From Lewinellaceae bacterium (GTDB lineage Bacteria > Bacteroidota > Bacteroidia > Chitinophagales > Saprospiraceae): a stretch of 64,000 bases of DNA. How positions within the stretch are numbered: position 1 is the first letter of the stretch; every line of letters starts with the position of its first letter. The notes beneath the pieces were generated by a model. That model was not told the origin of the DNA, searched no databases, and saw only the letters and a list, made by a program, of their open reading frames with translations. The position numbers were made by a program, and so were the translations under genes. Shown in pieces: positions 41,447 to 48,949 of this stretch. The DNA is taken from assembly GCA_016719605.1 (NCBI GenBank), contig JADJYW010000003.1, forward strand, positions 496,001 to 560,000. The letters are read 5' to 3'.

Positions 41447-43117
41447 TTATTTCAAAATGTGCTTCACCCGCGGCCGGTGCGGAGTAATGTCGCCCAGACG
41501 GGCTTTTTTAGATTCTTCGTATTCCGTAAAGTTTCCTTCAAAAAACACCACCTCGGCATCGTCCTCGAAAGCGAGAATGTGTGTGGCCAGGCGGTCAATA
41601 AACCAGCGGTCGTGGCTGATGAGCAGCACGCAACCGGCGAAATCGTCGAGTGCATCTTCGAGCGCGCGCAGGGTGTTCACGTCAATATCGTTGGTCGGCT
41701 CGTCCAGCAGGAGCACGTTGCCGCCATCCTTGAGCGTCATGGCTAAGTGCACGCGGTTGCGTTCGCCGCCGGAGCATACGCCGAGTTTTTTCTGTTGGTC
41801 GGCGCCGGCAAAATTGAACCGGGAAATGTAGGCGCGGGCGTTCACGGAAGTGTTGCCCACGGTGATCATGTCGTTGCCGTCGGAGATGATTTCATAAACC
41901 GTTTTTTCGGGCAAAAGTGCCTCATGGCTTTGGTCCACATAACTGATTTTGACCGTGTCGCCGATGACGACCGCTCCGGTGTCGGCTTTTTCCCGGCCGG
42001 TCAAAATTTTAAACAGGGTGGATTTGCCCACACCGTTGGGGCCGATGATACCCACCACAGCATTTTTCGGAATATCAAAATTCAGGTTCTCAAACAGGAT
42101 ACGGTCGCCGAAGGCTTTGCTGACGCCACGCACCTCGATGACCTTGTCGCCAAGGCGCTGGCCGTTGGGAATCCAGAGTTCGAGTTTGGCTTCTTTCTCC
42201 TTGCTGCCCTCGCCGGCCATTTTTTCGTAGGCATTCAAACGGGCCTTGCCCTTGGCTTGCCGGCCTTTGGCGCCCATGCGCACCCATTCGAGTTCGCGTT
42301 CGAGTTGTTTGCGGCGCTTGTCTTCCTGCTTTTCTTCCTGAGCCAGGCGCTTGGCCTTCTGTTCGAGCCAGGAGGAGTAGTTGCCCTGCCAGGGAATGCC
42401 TTCGCCGCGGTCGAGTTCGAGAATCCAGCCCGCCACATTGTCGAGGAAATACCGGTCGTGGGTGACGGCGATGACGGTGCCGGGGAAGTTTTGGAGGTAT
42501 TGCTCCAGCCACTGCACCGATTCGGCGTCGAGGTGGTTGGTTGGCTCGTCCAACAGGAGAATGTCGGGTTGGCTGAGCAGCAGGCGGGCCAGGGCCACGC
42601 GGCGGCGCTCACCACCGGAACAAACTTTGATGGGCGTGTCGTCGGACGGGCAGCGCAGGGCATCGGTGAACAGGCCGATTCGGTGATCCAGTTCCCAGCC
42701 GCCGAGGTGTTCGATTTGTTCCAGCACCTCGCCTTGGCGCTCGATGAGCCGCATCATCTCGTCGTCGTCAGTGACCTCGCCGAGTTTCATGCCGATGTCG
42801 TCATTTTCCTGGAGGAGGTCCACGATTGGTTGCACGGCTTCTTCCACGATCTGGCGCACGTTTTTGGAGTCGTCCAGCACCGGTTCCTGCGCGAGGTAGC
42901 CGACCTTGAATTGTTTTTCAAACTCGATTTTGCCCTCGTAATTCTGGTCTAGCCCGGCGATGATTTTGAGCAACGTGGACTTGCCGGAGCCGTTGAGACC
43001 CAGCACGCCGATTTTGGCGCCGTAGAAAAACGACAGCCAGATATTTTTAAGGACTTGTTTCTGCGGCGGATACGTCTTGTTCACGCCGGACATGGAAAAA
43101 ATGATCTTTTCGGACAC
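41447..43117 (-). CDS. ettA: Energy-dependent translational throttle protein EttA (ABC-F)
   Basis: 556 residues with two ABC domains and no membrane part. Walker A: GLNGSGKSTLLKIIAG and GPNGVGKSTLFKILTG; signatures CSGGERRRVALARLLL and CSGGERNRVHLAMTL; Walker B LLLDEPTNHLD and LLLDEPTNDID. The linker (KRLAQEEKQEDKRRKQLERELEW) and the arm inside domain 1 fit EttA, which binds the ribosomal E site and gates translation according to ATP/ADP ratio. Length agrees with E. coli EttA (555). A TACCTTTG box lies at 43165-43172 upstream. Intact. Confidence 0.94.
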   Translation of the reverse strand: MSEKIIFSMSGVNKTYPPQKQVLKNIWLSFFYGAKIGVLGLNGSGKSTLLKIIAGLDQNYEGKIEFEKQFKVGYLAQEPVLDDSKNVRQIVEEAVQPIVDLLQENDDIGMKLGEVTDDDEMMRLIERQGEVLEQIEHLGGWELDHRIGLFTDALRCPSDDTPIKVCSGGERRRVALARLLLSQPDILLLDEPTNHLDAESVQWLEQYLQNFPGTVIAVTHDRYFLDNVAGWILELDRGEGIPWQGNYSSWLEQKAKRLAQEEKQEDKRRKQLERELEWVRMGAKGRQAKGKARLNAYEKMAGEGSKEKEAKLELWIPNGQRLGDKVIEVRGVSKAFGDRILFENLNFDIPKNAVVGIIGPNGVGKSTLFKILTGREKADTGAVVIGDTVKISYVDQSHEALLPEKTVYEIISDGNDMITVGNTSVNARAYISRFNFAGADQQKKLGVCSGGERNRVHLAMTLKDGGNVLLLDEPTNDIDVNTLRALEDALDDFAGCVLLISHDRWFIDRLATHILAFEDDAEVVFFEGNFTEYEESKKARLGDITPHRPRVKHILK

Positions 43118-43164
43118 GGATGCCAGTTTTAAGTGTTGAGTTCAGGGTTTTGAGCGGAGCGGCG

Positions 43165-43172
43165 CAAAGGTA
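43165..43172 (-). promoter_or_regulatory. -7 promoter box for ettA
   Basis: Minus strand TACCTTTG, 47 bp upstream of the ettA start; a TTTTT stretch lies near the -33 position in place of TTTG. Confidence 0.4.
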
Positions 43173-43209
43173 GGGCGCAGCCGGGTGGAAAAAGCGGGAA
43201 AGCAACGCC

Positions 43210-43497
43210 TTACTTTTTTTTCTTCTGTCGGCGCAAAATTCCGAGCAGTGCGTCCACCGTGTCGTGTACTGCCTTTTCGTAGGTACCGGCACCCTTTTTG
43301 GCGAGGTGGTCGTGTCCGGGAACGATCAGTCGAATCTCGCAGTATTGATTGTCGGGGGCGCCACCGTCTTCGAACAGGGTGACGTCGGCGCGAATGATCT
43401 TGTCGTTGTGCTCAAAAAGTTTGCTGACTTTCTCTTGGACATGCGCCTGCAGGTCGTCGCTTGCCTTAAAATGTACGCTTTGGATGTTGATGTTCAT
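43210..43497 (-). CDS. hpf: Ribosome hibernation promoting factor, short form
   Basis: 95 residues from ATG 43497 (MNINIQSVHFKASDDLQAHVQ). The HPF/YfiA fold is seen in VSKLFEHNDKIIRADVTLFE and EIRLIVPGHDHLAKKGAG, with a lysine-rich end (RRQKKKK). It binds the 30S decoding region and stabilises inactive ribosomes during slow growth. The start was chosen by family length; a frame extends 15 codons upstream. Two translation-related genes, hpf and ettA, lie side by side on the same strand. TAACTTTG (43522-43529, minus strand) is a possible -7 box. Confidence 0.9.
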   Translation of the reverse strand: MNINIQSVHFKASDDLQAHVQEKVSKLFEHNDKIIRADVTLFEDGGAPDNQYCEIRLIVPGHDHLAKKGAGTYEKAVHDTVDALLGILRRQKKKK

Positions 43498-43748
43498 GTG
43501 TTGCTGGATGAGTGATGTGATCAAAGTTACCTTGGCGGCCAAGGTCGTTGTTTTTTGAAAAACCGATAAACCTTGTCAAAAAAAACCGTTGGCTGCTTTT
43601 TTTGTTAAACCCGGACTTGAAACGCTGATAAAAATTGAATTTTATCCCCCGATACGCCTAAACTTGCCCCGTGTTTGGATCGTGCCTCCCCTCGAAACAC
43701 ACGCTTGTACAACGTATCTTTCTGATCCACTTACCTTTTGGCAAATAC

Positions 43749-46364
43749 ATGAACAAGAAATTCTCTCCCGTCGTCAAGCAGATCATCCACCAAAGCGGGC
43801 AGGAAGCGCGACGGCTGGGGCATGACTACATCGGCGCCGAGCACTTGCTGCTTGGTATCATTGCCGAACGAGACAGCCTGCCGGTTCGGGTGCTTGATGC
43901 ACTTCTGGTAGACGTGTTTGACCTGAAAAAACGCCTCGAACGATCCATTCCGCGGCATAGTGCCTACCCGCCGGCCGACAACCTGTTCGTCGGCGAGTTC
44001 CAGGTGACCACCCAGGTACAGCGCGTACTGAAGGTCACCTTTCTGGAAGCCAAACTATTGAAAAGCGAAGAAATTTTTCCGGAGCACCTGATGTTGTCGC
44101 TGCTCAAACACACGGACACCTTCGCGACCAAACTTTTAAACGAATACGACGTGGACTACGACAATTTCAAAAAAGAACTCGAGTATGTGCGCACCGAACA
44201 AGACCTTGCGCACCCCAACCTCTTCGCAGCATCCGCCAATGAAGGCCCCGGCGAATATGACGACGACGACGAGCGCGGCTACCGCTCCGGCGCCGCCGGC
44301 AGTCAGAAGGCCCAGCAAAAAAGCCGCACACCTGTGCTGGACAACTTTGGCCGCGATATCACCAAACTCGCCGAAGAGGGCAAACTCGACCCCATCATCG
44401 GCCGCGAAACAGAAATCGAACGTGTCAGCCAGATTCTGAGCCGCCGCAAAAAGAATAACCCCATCCTCATCGGCGAGCCGGGTGTGGGCAAAACAGCCAT
44501 CGTGGAAGGCCTTGCCCTGCGCATCATGCAGAAAAAGGTAAGCCGTACGCTGTTCAACAAGCGTATCGTCATGCTCGACCTCGCTGCCCTCGTGGCCGGT
44601 ACCAAGTACCGCGGCCAGTTTGAGGAGCGCATCAAGGCCATCATGAACGAACTGGAAAAAAGCCGCGACGTGATCCTGTTCATTGACGAGATACACACCA
44701 TCGTCGGCGCCGGCGGCGCTACCGGCTCCCTCGACGCGTCCAATATTTTCAAACCCGCCCTCGCACGCGGCGAACTCCAGTGCATCGGCGCCAGTACCCT
44801 CGACGAGTACCGCCAGTATATCGAAAAAGACGGCGCACTCGACCGCCGTTTCCAAAAAGTCATGGTGGATCCGCCCAGCCAGGAGGACACCATCCACATC
44901 CTCCGGAACATCCAGTCCAAGTACGAAGAATTCCACAACGTGCTGTACACCGAGGCGGCCGTTATCGCCTGCGTGCGCCTCAGCGACCGGTACATAACCG
45001 ACCGTTTTCTGCCGGACAAGGCCATTGACGTGCTCGACGAAGTGGGCGCCCGCGTACACCTGAAAAATATCAATGTACCCAAGCACATCGAGGAACTCGA
45101 GAAACGCATTGAGACCATCAAGGAGCAAAAGAACCGGGCCGTCAAAGACCAGCAGTACGAGGAAGCCGCCAACCTGCGCGATCAGGAAAGCAAACTGGTG
45201 CGGCAACTCGAGTTTGCCAAAGTCGAATGGGAGGAGGACAGCAAATCGAAGCGGTACCCGGTGGAAGAGGACGACATCGCCGAGGTGGTAGCCATGATGA
45301 CCGGCATACCGGTCAAAAAAGTGGCTACCAGCGAGAGCAAAAAACTCGTCAACATGGCCGACGACATGAGCAAGATGGTCATTGGGCAAGATGATGCTAT
45401 CATCAAAATATCGAAAGCCATCCAGCGCAACCGCGTTGGCCTGAAAGACCCGAAAAAGCCGATTGGCTCGTTCATTTTCCTTGGCCCCACGGGGGTGGGC
45501 AAAACGGAACTGGCCAAGTCGCTGGCCCGCTATTTGTTCGACAGCGAGGATGCGCTCGTGCGCATTGACATGTCCGAATACATGGAAAAATTCTCGGTGA
45601 GCCGCCTGATCGGCGCGCCTCCGGGGTATGTCGGGTACGAAGAGGGCGGCCAGCTGACCGAGCGCGTACGCCGCAAGCCCTATTCCGTGGTACTGCTTGA
45701 CGAGATCGAAAAAGCCCACCCGGACGTGTACAATATCCTGCTGCAAGTGCTCGACGATGGCCAACTCACCGACGGTATGGGCCGCCGTGTGGACTTCAAG
45801 AATACGCTCATCATCATGACGTCCAACATCGGAGTACGCCAACTGAAGGACTTTGGCCAGGGCGTAGGTTTTGCTACCAAGGCCCGCCAGGAAGCTGCCG
45901 AGGACAACTCCAAAACGGTGATCCAGAACGCCCTCAAGCGCACTTTTTCGCCGGAGTTTCTCAACCGGGTAGACGATGTGGTGGTGTTCAATGCGCTCGG
46001 TCGCGAGGAAATCTTCAAAATCATTGACAATGCCTTAGCCGGGCTGATGAAGCGCCTGAGCGCCATGAAAATCGCTCTTGCGCTCACGGATGATGCCAAG
46101 GAGTTTGTTGCCGAAAAAGGCTACGACCCGCAGTTTGGCGCCCGACCGCTGCACCGCGCCATTCAGAAATACATTGAGGATCCGCTCGCTGAATTTATTC
46201 TCGGCGAAGGCCCTGCCGAGGGTGCGGCCCTGCAAGCCACTCTCAACGAGGAAAAGACCGGGCTGATCATCGCTTTTGAAGCAGAAAAGAAAAAAGCGAA
46301 ACAGAAAGAAAAGGAAGGCACCCCGGAGAATACGGAAAGCGATACGCCGCTGAGCACATCGTGA
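43749..46364 (+). CDS. clpC: ATP-dependent Clp protease ATP-binding subunit ClpC
   Basis: 871 residues from ATG 43749 (MNKKFSPVVKQIIHQSGQEA). The N-domain (GHDYIGAEHLLLGIIAE) is followed by AAA domain 1 (Walker A GEPGVGKTAIVEGLA, Walker B ILFIDEIHTIVGAGG), a UVR/coiled-coil middle region (IETIKEQKNRAVKDQQYEEAANLRDQE) and AAA domain 2 (GPTGVGKTELAKSLA, VVLLDEIEKAHPDV). It unfolds proteins for ClpP and needs an adaptor in other bacteria. The basic, Lys/Glu-rich C-terminus (EAEKKKAKQKEKEG) is a common Bacteroidota extension. Intact, with a terminator hairpin just after the stop. Confidence 0.94.
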   Translation: MNKKFSPVVKQIIHQSGQEARRLGHDYIGAEHLLLGIIAERDSLPVRVLDALLVDVFDLKKRLERSIPRHSAYPPADNLFVGEFQVTTQVQRVLKVTFLEAKLLKSEEIFPEHLMLSLLKHTDTFATKLLNEYDVDYDNFKKELEYVRTEQDLAHPNLFAASANEGPGEYDDDDERGYRSGAAGSQKAQQKSRTPVLDNFGRDITKLAEEGKLDPIIGRETEIERVSQILSRRKKNNPILIGEPGVGKTAIVEGLALRIMQKKVSRTLFNKRIVMLDLAALVAGTKYRGQFEERIKAIMNELEKSRDVILFIDEIHTIVGAGGATGSLDASNIFKPALARGELQCIGASTLDEYRQYIEKDGALDRRFQKVMVDPPSQEDTIHILRNIQSKYEEFHNVLYTEAAVIACVRLSDRYITDRFLPDKAIDVLDEVGARVHLKNINVPKHIEELEKRIETIKEQKNRAVKDQQYEEAANLRDQESKLVRQLEFAKVEWEEDSKSKRYPVEEDDIAEVVAMMTGIPVKKVATSESKKLVNMADDMSKMVIGQDDAIIKISKAIQRNRVGLKDPKKPIGSFIFLGPTGVGKTELAKSLARYLFDSEDALVRIDMSEYMEKFSVSRLIGAPPGYVGYEEGGQLTERVRRKPYSVVLLDEIEKAHPDVYNILLQVLDDGQLTDGMGRRVDFKNTLIIMTSNIGVRQLKDFGQGVGFATKARQEAAEDNSKTVIQNALKRTFSPEFLNRVDDVVVFNALGREEIFKIIDNALAGLMKRLSAMKIALALTDDAKEFVAEKGYDPQFGARPLHRAIQKYIEDPLAEFILGEGPAEGAALQATLNEEKTGLIIAFEAEKKKAKQKEKEGTPENTESDTPLSTS

Positions 46365-46394
46365 CGCCTTAGCAATCATATATTTTTGGGATAA

Positions 46395-46435
46395 AAAATC
46401 CGCAGGCTCCGGTTGAGGCTGCGGATTTTGTTTTT
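46395..46435 (+). terminator. Rho-independent terminator after clpC
   Basis: Stem AAAATCCGCAG / CTGCGGATTTT with a loop of 13 nt, followed by GTTTTT. It lies 31 bp after the clpC stop. Confidence 0.75.
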
Positions 46436-46889
46436 GGGGCAGGCGACGCGACGTTTCCGACCCCGATGCGGGTACTACCACTGTTGTGCCGGGCCGCTGA
46501 AATCTACACGCAAACTGGTTCTGCGTTTAGCCACGAGCGCGCTCAGGGGCCGGAACAAGACCAAATAGCCCGATTGACGATTTGGATATCTGAAAAACTT
46601 TCTTTCGGGTCTCTTGGCCGGACAAAACAGGTACGCTACCTTTCGGAGACCAAAACAAATACCAATGGGACAAAACCCGCCACCATGATGATGACCCACG
46701 CCCCCGCTTCCGGCCCTGCTGCCGGAGGCGGGGGCGCGTTCGTCCGTAGCGGGCTTACACGCAATGGATGGATAAGTAAAAAAGGCGAAGCGCGGGATAA
46801 GTGCCGCAGGAGTGCGGAAGGCGCAATGCGGGAGTGTAATAGTTATGGGAAATTTGACAACAACTCGGAACATTAAAGCAAGAAATAAA
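46436..46889. other. Intergenic stretch with a GC-rich hairpin; no gene seen
   Basis: No open frame here has coding character. A strong GC hairpin (CGCCCCCGCTTCCGG / CCGGAGGCGGGGGCG, 46699-46736) stands near the middle. Base composition then falls sharply towards the AT-rich gene group that begins at 46890, so this marks the left border of that group. Confidence 0.5.
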
Positions 46890-47276
46890 ATGATAAGGTA
46901 TTTGACAATTATGGGATTAAGTCTTTTGATAACGTCTTGTACGCAACACCCATCCGGGGCAGAAAAAGATTACATTAAGAACCTAGAGGAAAAAAATAAA
47001 ATACTTGAGACTGAATTACAAGAAATAAAAGCAAAATACAATCTGACTGATTCGGTAAACAATGATAGACAAAAATCTCATAGTAGCAAGAAGTATTTTA
47101 CGATTGGTTCAACAGAAGACGAAGTAATTAAGATTATGGGTGACCCAACAAGCTATATGGTTACTGCACCTGAAGCAAGAAAGTTTTATTATGGACTTAG
47201 TGCTGTGTATTTCTATCAAGGCAAAGTTATAAGCTACGATAATCTTGAAGACAATTTAAAAGTAAAAGTCAAATGA
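46890..47276 (+). CDS. Small lipoprotein of unknown function
   Basis: 128 residues from ATG 46890. MIRYLTIMGLSLLITSCTQHPSG is a lipoprotein signal with the lipobox cysteine in ITSC. A coiled-coil stretch (YIKNLEEKNKILETELQEIKA) is followed by FTIGSTEDEVIKIMGDPTSY, which resembles the SmpA/OmlA (BamE-like) GxTxxEVxxxxGxP pattern of small periplasmic lipoproteins. Codon use is much AT-richer than in flanking genes, suggesting recent transfer. Function unknown. Confidence 0.75.
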   Translation: MIRYLTIMGLSLLITSCTQHPSGAEKDYIKNLEEKNKILETELQEIKAKYNLTDSVNNDRQKSHSSKKYFTIGSTEDEVIKIMGDPTSYMVTAPEARKFYYGLSAVYFYQGKVISYDNLEDNLKVKVK

Positions 47277-47403
47277 CGAATTACAAAATCGCGATTCAGG
47301 GTAACCGCCCATAACTCTGCGTAGCGCCAACCGCCAACAAACGCAGCGGTATGACAGTCACGCAACCGTTCGAGGCAACAATAAAATAAAAAATAGCGGC
47401 AGA

Positions 47404-47991
47404 ATGCAAATGACGATACAACCACTTCTACTAAATTTTGAGCGTTACCTTCCATTGGACTTGGAAGAAACTCGTTTATTGGAAGGAAGGGCATCGGAGC
47501 GAAAAATCAAACGCAGGCAGTTTGTTTTACAAGAAGGAGACGTGTGCAAACATTATACATTTGTGGTAAAAGGCTGCTTTAAAATGTACGGTGTAGGTAA
47601 AAAAGGTACTGAACACAATATTCAGTTCGCTGCGGAAAATGAATGGATAGCCGACATCGGCAGTTTTCACTCCGAAAAACCAAGCAAGTTGTTTATCGAG
47701 GCAATAGAACCATCCCTGATATTGCAAATCAAAAAACAGGATTTGTTGTTTTTATACGTCAATCTGCCCAAGTTCGACCGCAATTTCAGGGTCATCATCG
47801 AGGACAAGTTTATTGAACTTCAAAACCATATGTTGCAAAATATTAGTTCTACAGCGGAAGAAAGGTATCTGGCTTTTCTTGAAAAATATCCGCAACTCGC
47901 CATGAGGCTGCCCAACACGCAAATCGCATCCTATTTGGGCATTACCCCCGAATTTCTGAGTAAAATCAGGAAAGACCTTTCCAGGAAATAG
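47404..47991 (+). CDS. Crp/Fnr-family transcriptional regulator
   Basis: 195 residues. The N-terminal cyclic-nucleotide-binding-like beta-roll (RRQFVLQEGDVCKHYTFVVKGCFKMYG, HNIQFAAENEWIADIGSFHS) is followed by the dimer helix (IELQNHMLQNISSTAEERYLAFLEKYP) and a winged helix (LPNTQIASYLGITPEFLSKIRKDL). The RGE-type phosphate-binding cassette is not conserved, so cAMP is unlikely as ligand. It lies in the AT-rich group. Whether it could bind the TGTGAC-N4-GTCACA sites at 12-21 kb cannot be judged; the recognition helix here (PEFLSKIRKDL) is not the Fnr or Crp one. Start ATG 47404 or 47410. Confidence 0.88.
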   Translation: MQMTIQPLLLNFERYLPLDLEETRLLEGRASERKIKRRQFVLQEGDVCKHYTFVVKGCFKMYGVGKKGTEHNIQFAAENEWIADIGSFHSEKPSKLFIEAIEPSLILQIKKQDLLFLYVNLPKFDRNFRVIIEDKFIELQNHMLQNISSTAEERYLAFLEKYPQLAMRLPNTQIASYLGITPEFLSKIRKDLSRK

Positions 47992-48099
47992 AACTACCCT
48001 TAAGATACATTAAGCCCATTTCTTAAAATACTTTATTGGTTGCACTTTACAAGTGAGCCCATCTTTGCGTCGTCATTTATTCAAAAAAAATTGCAAAAA

Positions 48100-48585
48100 A
48101 TGAAAATCACAACTGTACTCCTGGCAATACTATTTCTCTTAACAGATTGCCAAAGCAAAGTGGACAATCAAAATTCTTTCAACAATCAAAAAAGTATGGA
48201 AATGGAAAATGAAAAAGCCGCAATCGAGAAATTGTTTTTCTCTTACCGGGATGCGCTGAAAGCATCGAGCACAGACAAAGTATTGCCGCTTTATACGACA
48301 AACGGCGTTTTTATGCCTTCAAATGCCCCTACGGCAGTAGGGCAAGACCAGGTTAAAGGGGCTTACGATTTTGTTTTTAAGAACATTCAATTAAAAATTG
48401 AATTTTTCATTGACGAAATCGAGGTGCACGGCGACATTGCGTTTGCCCGAACCACCTCAAAAGGAACGACTTTGATTCACGCCACAGGACAAACAGTTCC
48501 AGAGGAAAACAGAGAACTGTTTGTGCTACAAAAGGACAACGGGCAATGGAAAATTGCTCGGTACATGTTTAACAAAGTCAAGTAA
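48100..48585 (+). CDS. SnoaL/DUF4440-like lipoprotein
   Basis: 161 residues from ATG 48100. A lipoprotein signal (MKITTVLLAILFLLTDCQSK, cysteine in LTDC) precedes a cone-shaped NTF2-like domain: EKAAIEKLFFSYRDALKASS, VLPLYTTNGVFMPSNAPTAVG, VHGDIAFARTTSKGT and a final NGQWKIARYMFN. Such domains bind small hydrophobic ligands or act as isomerases, with no conserved catalytic set here. AT-rich like its two neighbours; it starts about 110 bp after the Crp/Fnr gene and ends before a clear terminator. Confidence 0.8.
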   Translation: MKITTVLLAILFLLTDCQSKVDNQNSFNNQKSMEMENEKAAIEKLFFSYRDALKASSTDKVLPLYTTNGVFMPSNAPTAVGQDQVKGAYDFVFKNIQLKIEFFIDEIEVHGDIAFARTTSKGTTLIHATGQTVPEENRELFVLQKDNGQWKIARYMFNKVK

Positions 48586-48620
48586 ACAACGCCTATCAGC
48601 GGCAAAAAAATTTCATAATG

Positions 48621-48657
48621 AGGGTTGATGTGCTTAATTGAACATCAGCCCTTTTTG
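48621..48657 (+). terminator. Terminator after the SnoaL-like gene
   Basis: Arms AGGGTTGATGT / ACATCAGCCCT with one mismatch, loop 10 nt, then TTTTTG. Confidence 0.7.
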
Positions 48658-48949
48658 TTTACATTTGTGCAAGGCTAAAAGTGAATGTGAAAAGTGATGC
48701 CAAGCGGTAGTAAACGACTGAATGAACGTCGCATGCAGGAAATTTTATGCAACTGGATGACACTCGGGCTTCGCGAGATGCTCGGAAAGTTTTTAATACA
48801 TGGCATAGCCGGGTGCTCCAACCTCAATATCCCGCTCACCTTCAGGCAGCCCTGCCCGCCGACTGAAACATTTCAAAAGATAGCCCACATCGTTAAAACC
48901 CGCCGCCGCCGGGCAACGCCGAACGCCGGCCCGGCGTCAGGGTCGAGGC
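48658..48949. other. Intergenic stretch with a 13-bp inverted repeat over the next start codon
   Basis: No gene is seen. AAAAGATAGCCCA (48875-48887) and TGGGCTATCTTTT (48951-48963) are perfect inverted copies, 63 nt apart, with very GC-rich sequence between them. The right arm overlaps the proposed ATG at 48950, so either that start is regulated by structure or the real start lies downstream. Confidence 0.5.

Noticed and set aside
41261..41746. Plus-strand gene starting MNRPFLLPAF
   Set aside because: It only copies the first codons of the minus-strand membrane protein through the inverted repeat, then runs through a MITE and antisense to ettA.
44136..45842. A 568-codon minus-strand frame in clpC
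   Set aside because: Mirror of the clpC coding pattern; no independent start signals or domains.
46466..46876. A 136-codon plus-strand frame after clpC, with an opposing minus-strand frame
   Set aside because: Composition is erratic, both strands are open, and it spans a strong hairpin; no signal peptide or domain.
47277..47403. Integron attC site between the small lipoprotein and Crp/Fnr genes
   Set aside because: Some paired short motifs are present, but no core GTTRRRY/RYYYAAC pair with correct spacing could be drawn and no integrase is in view.
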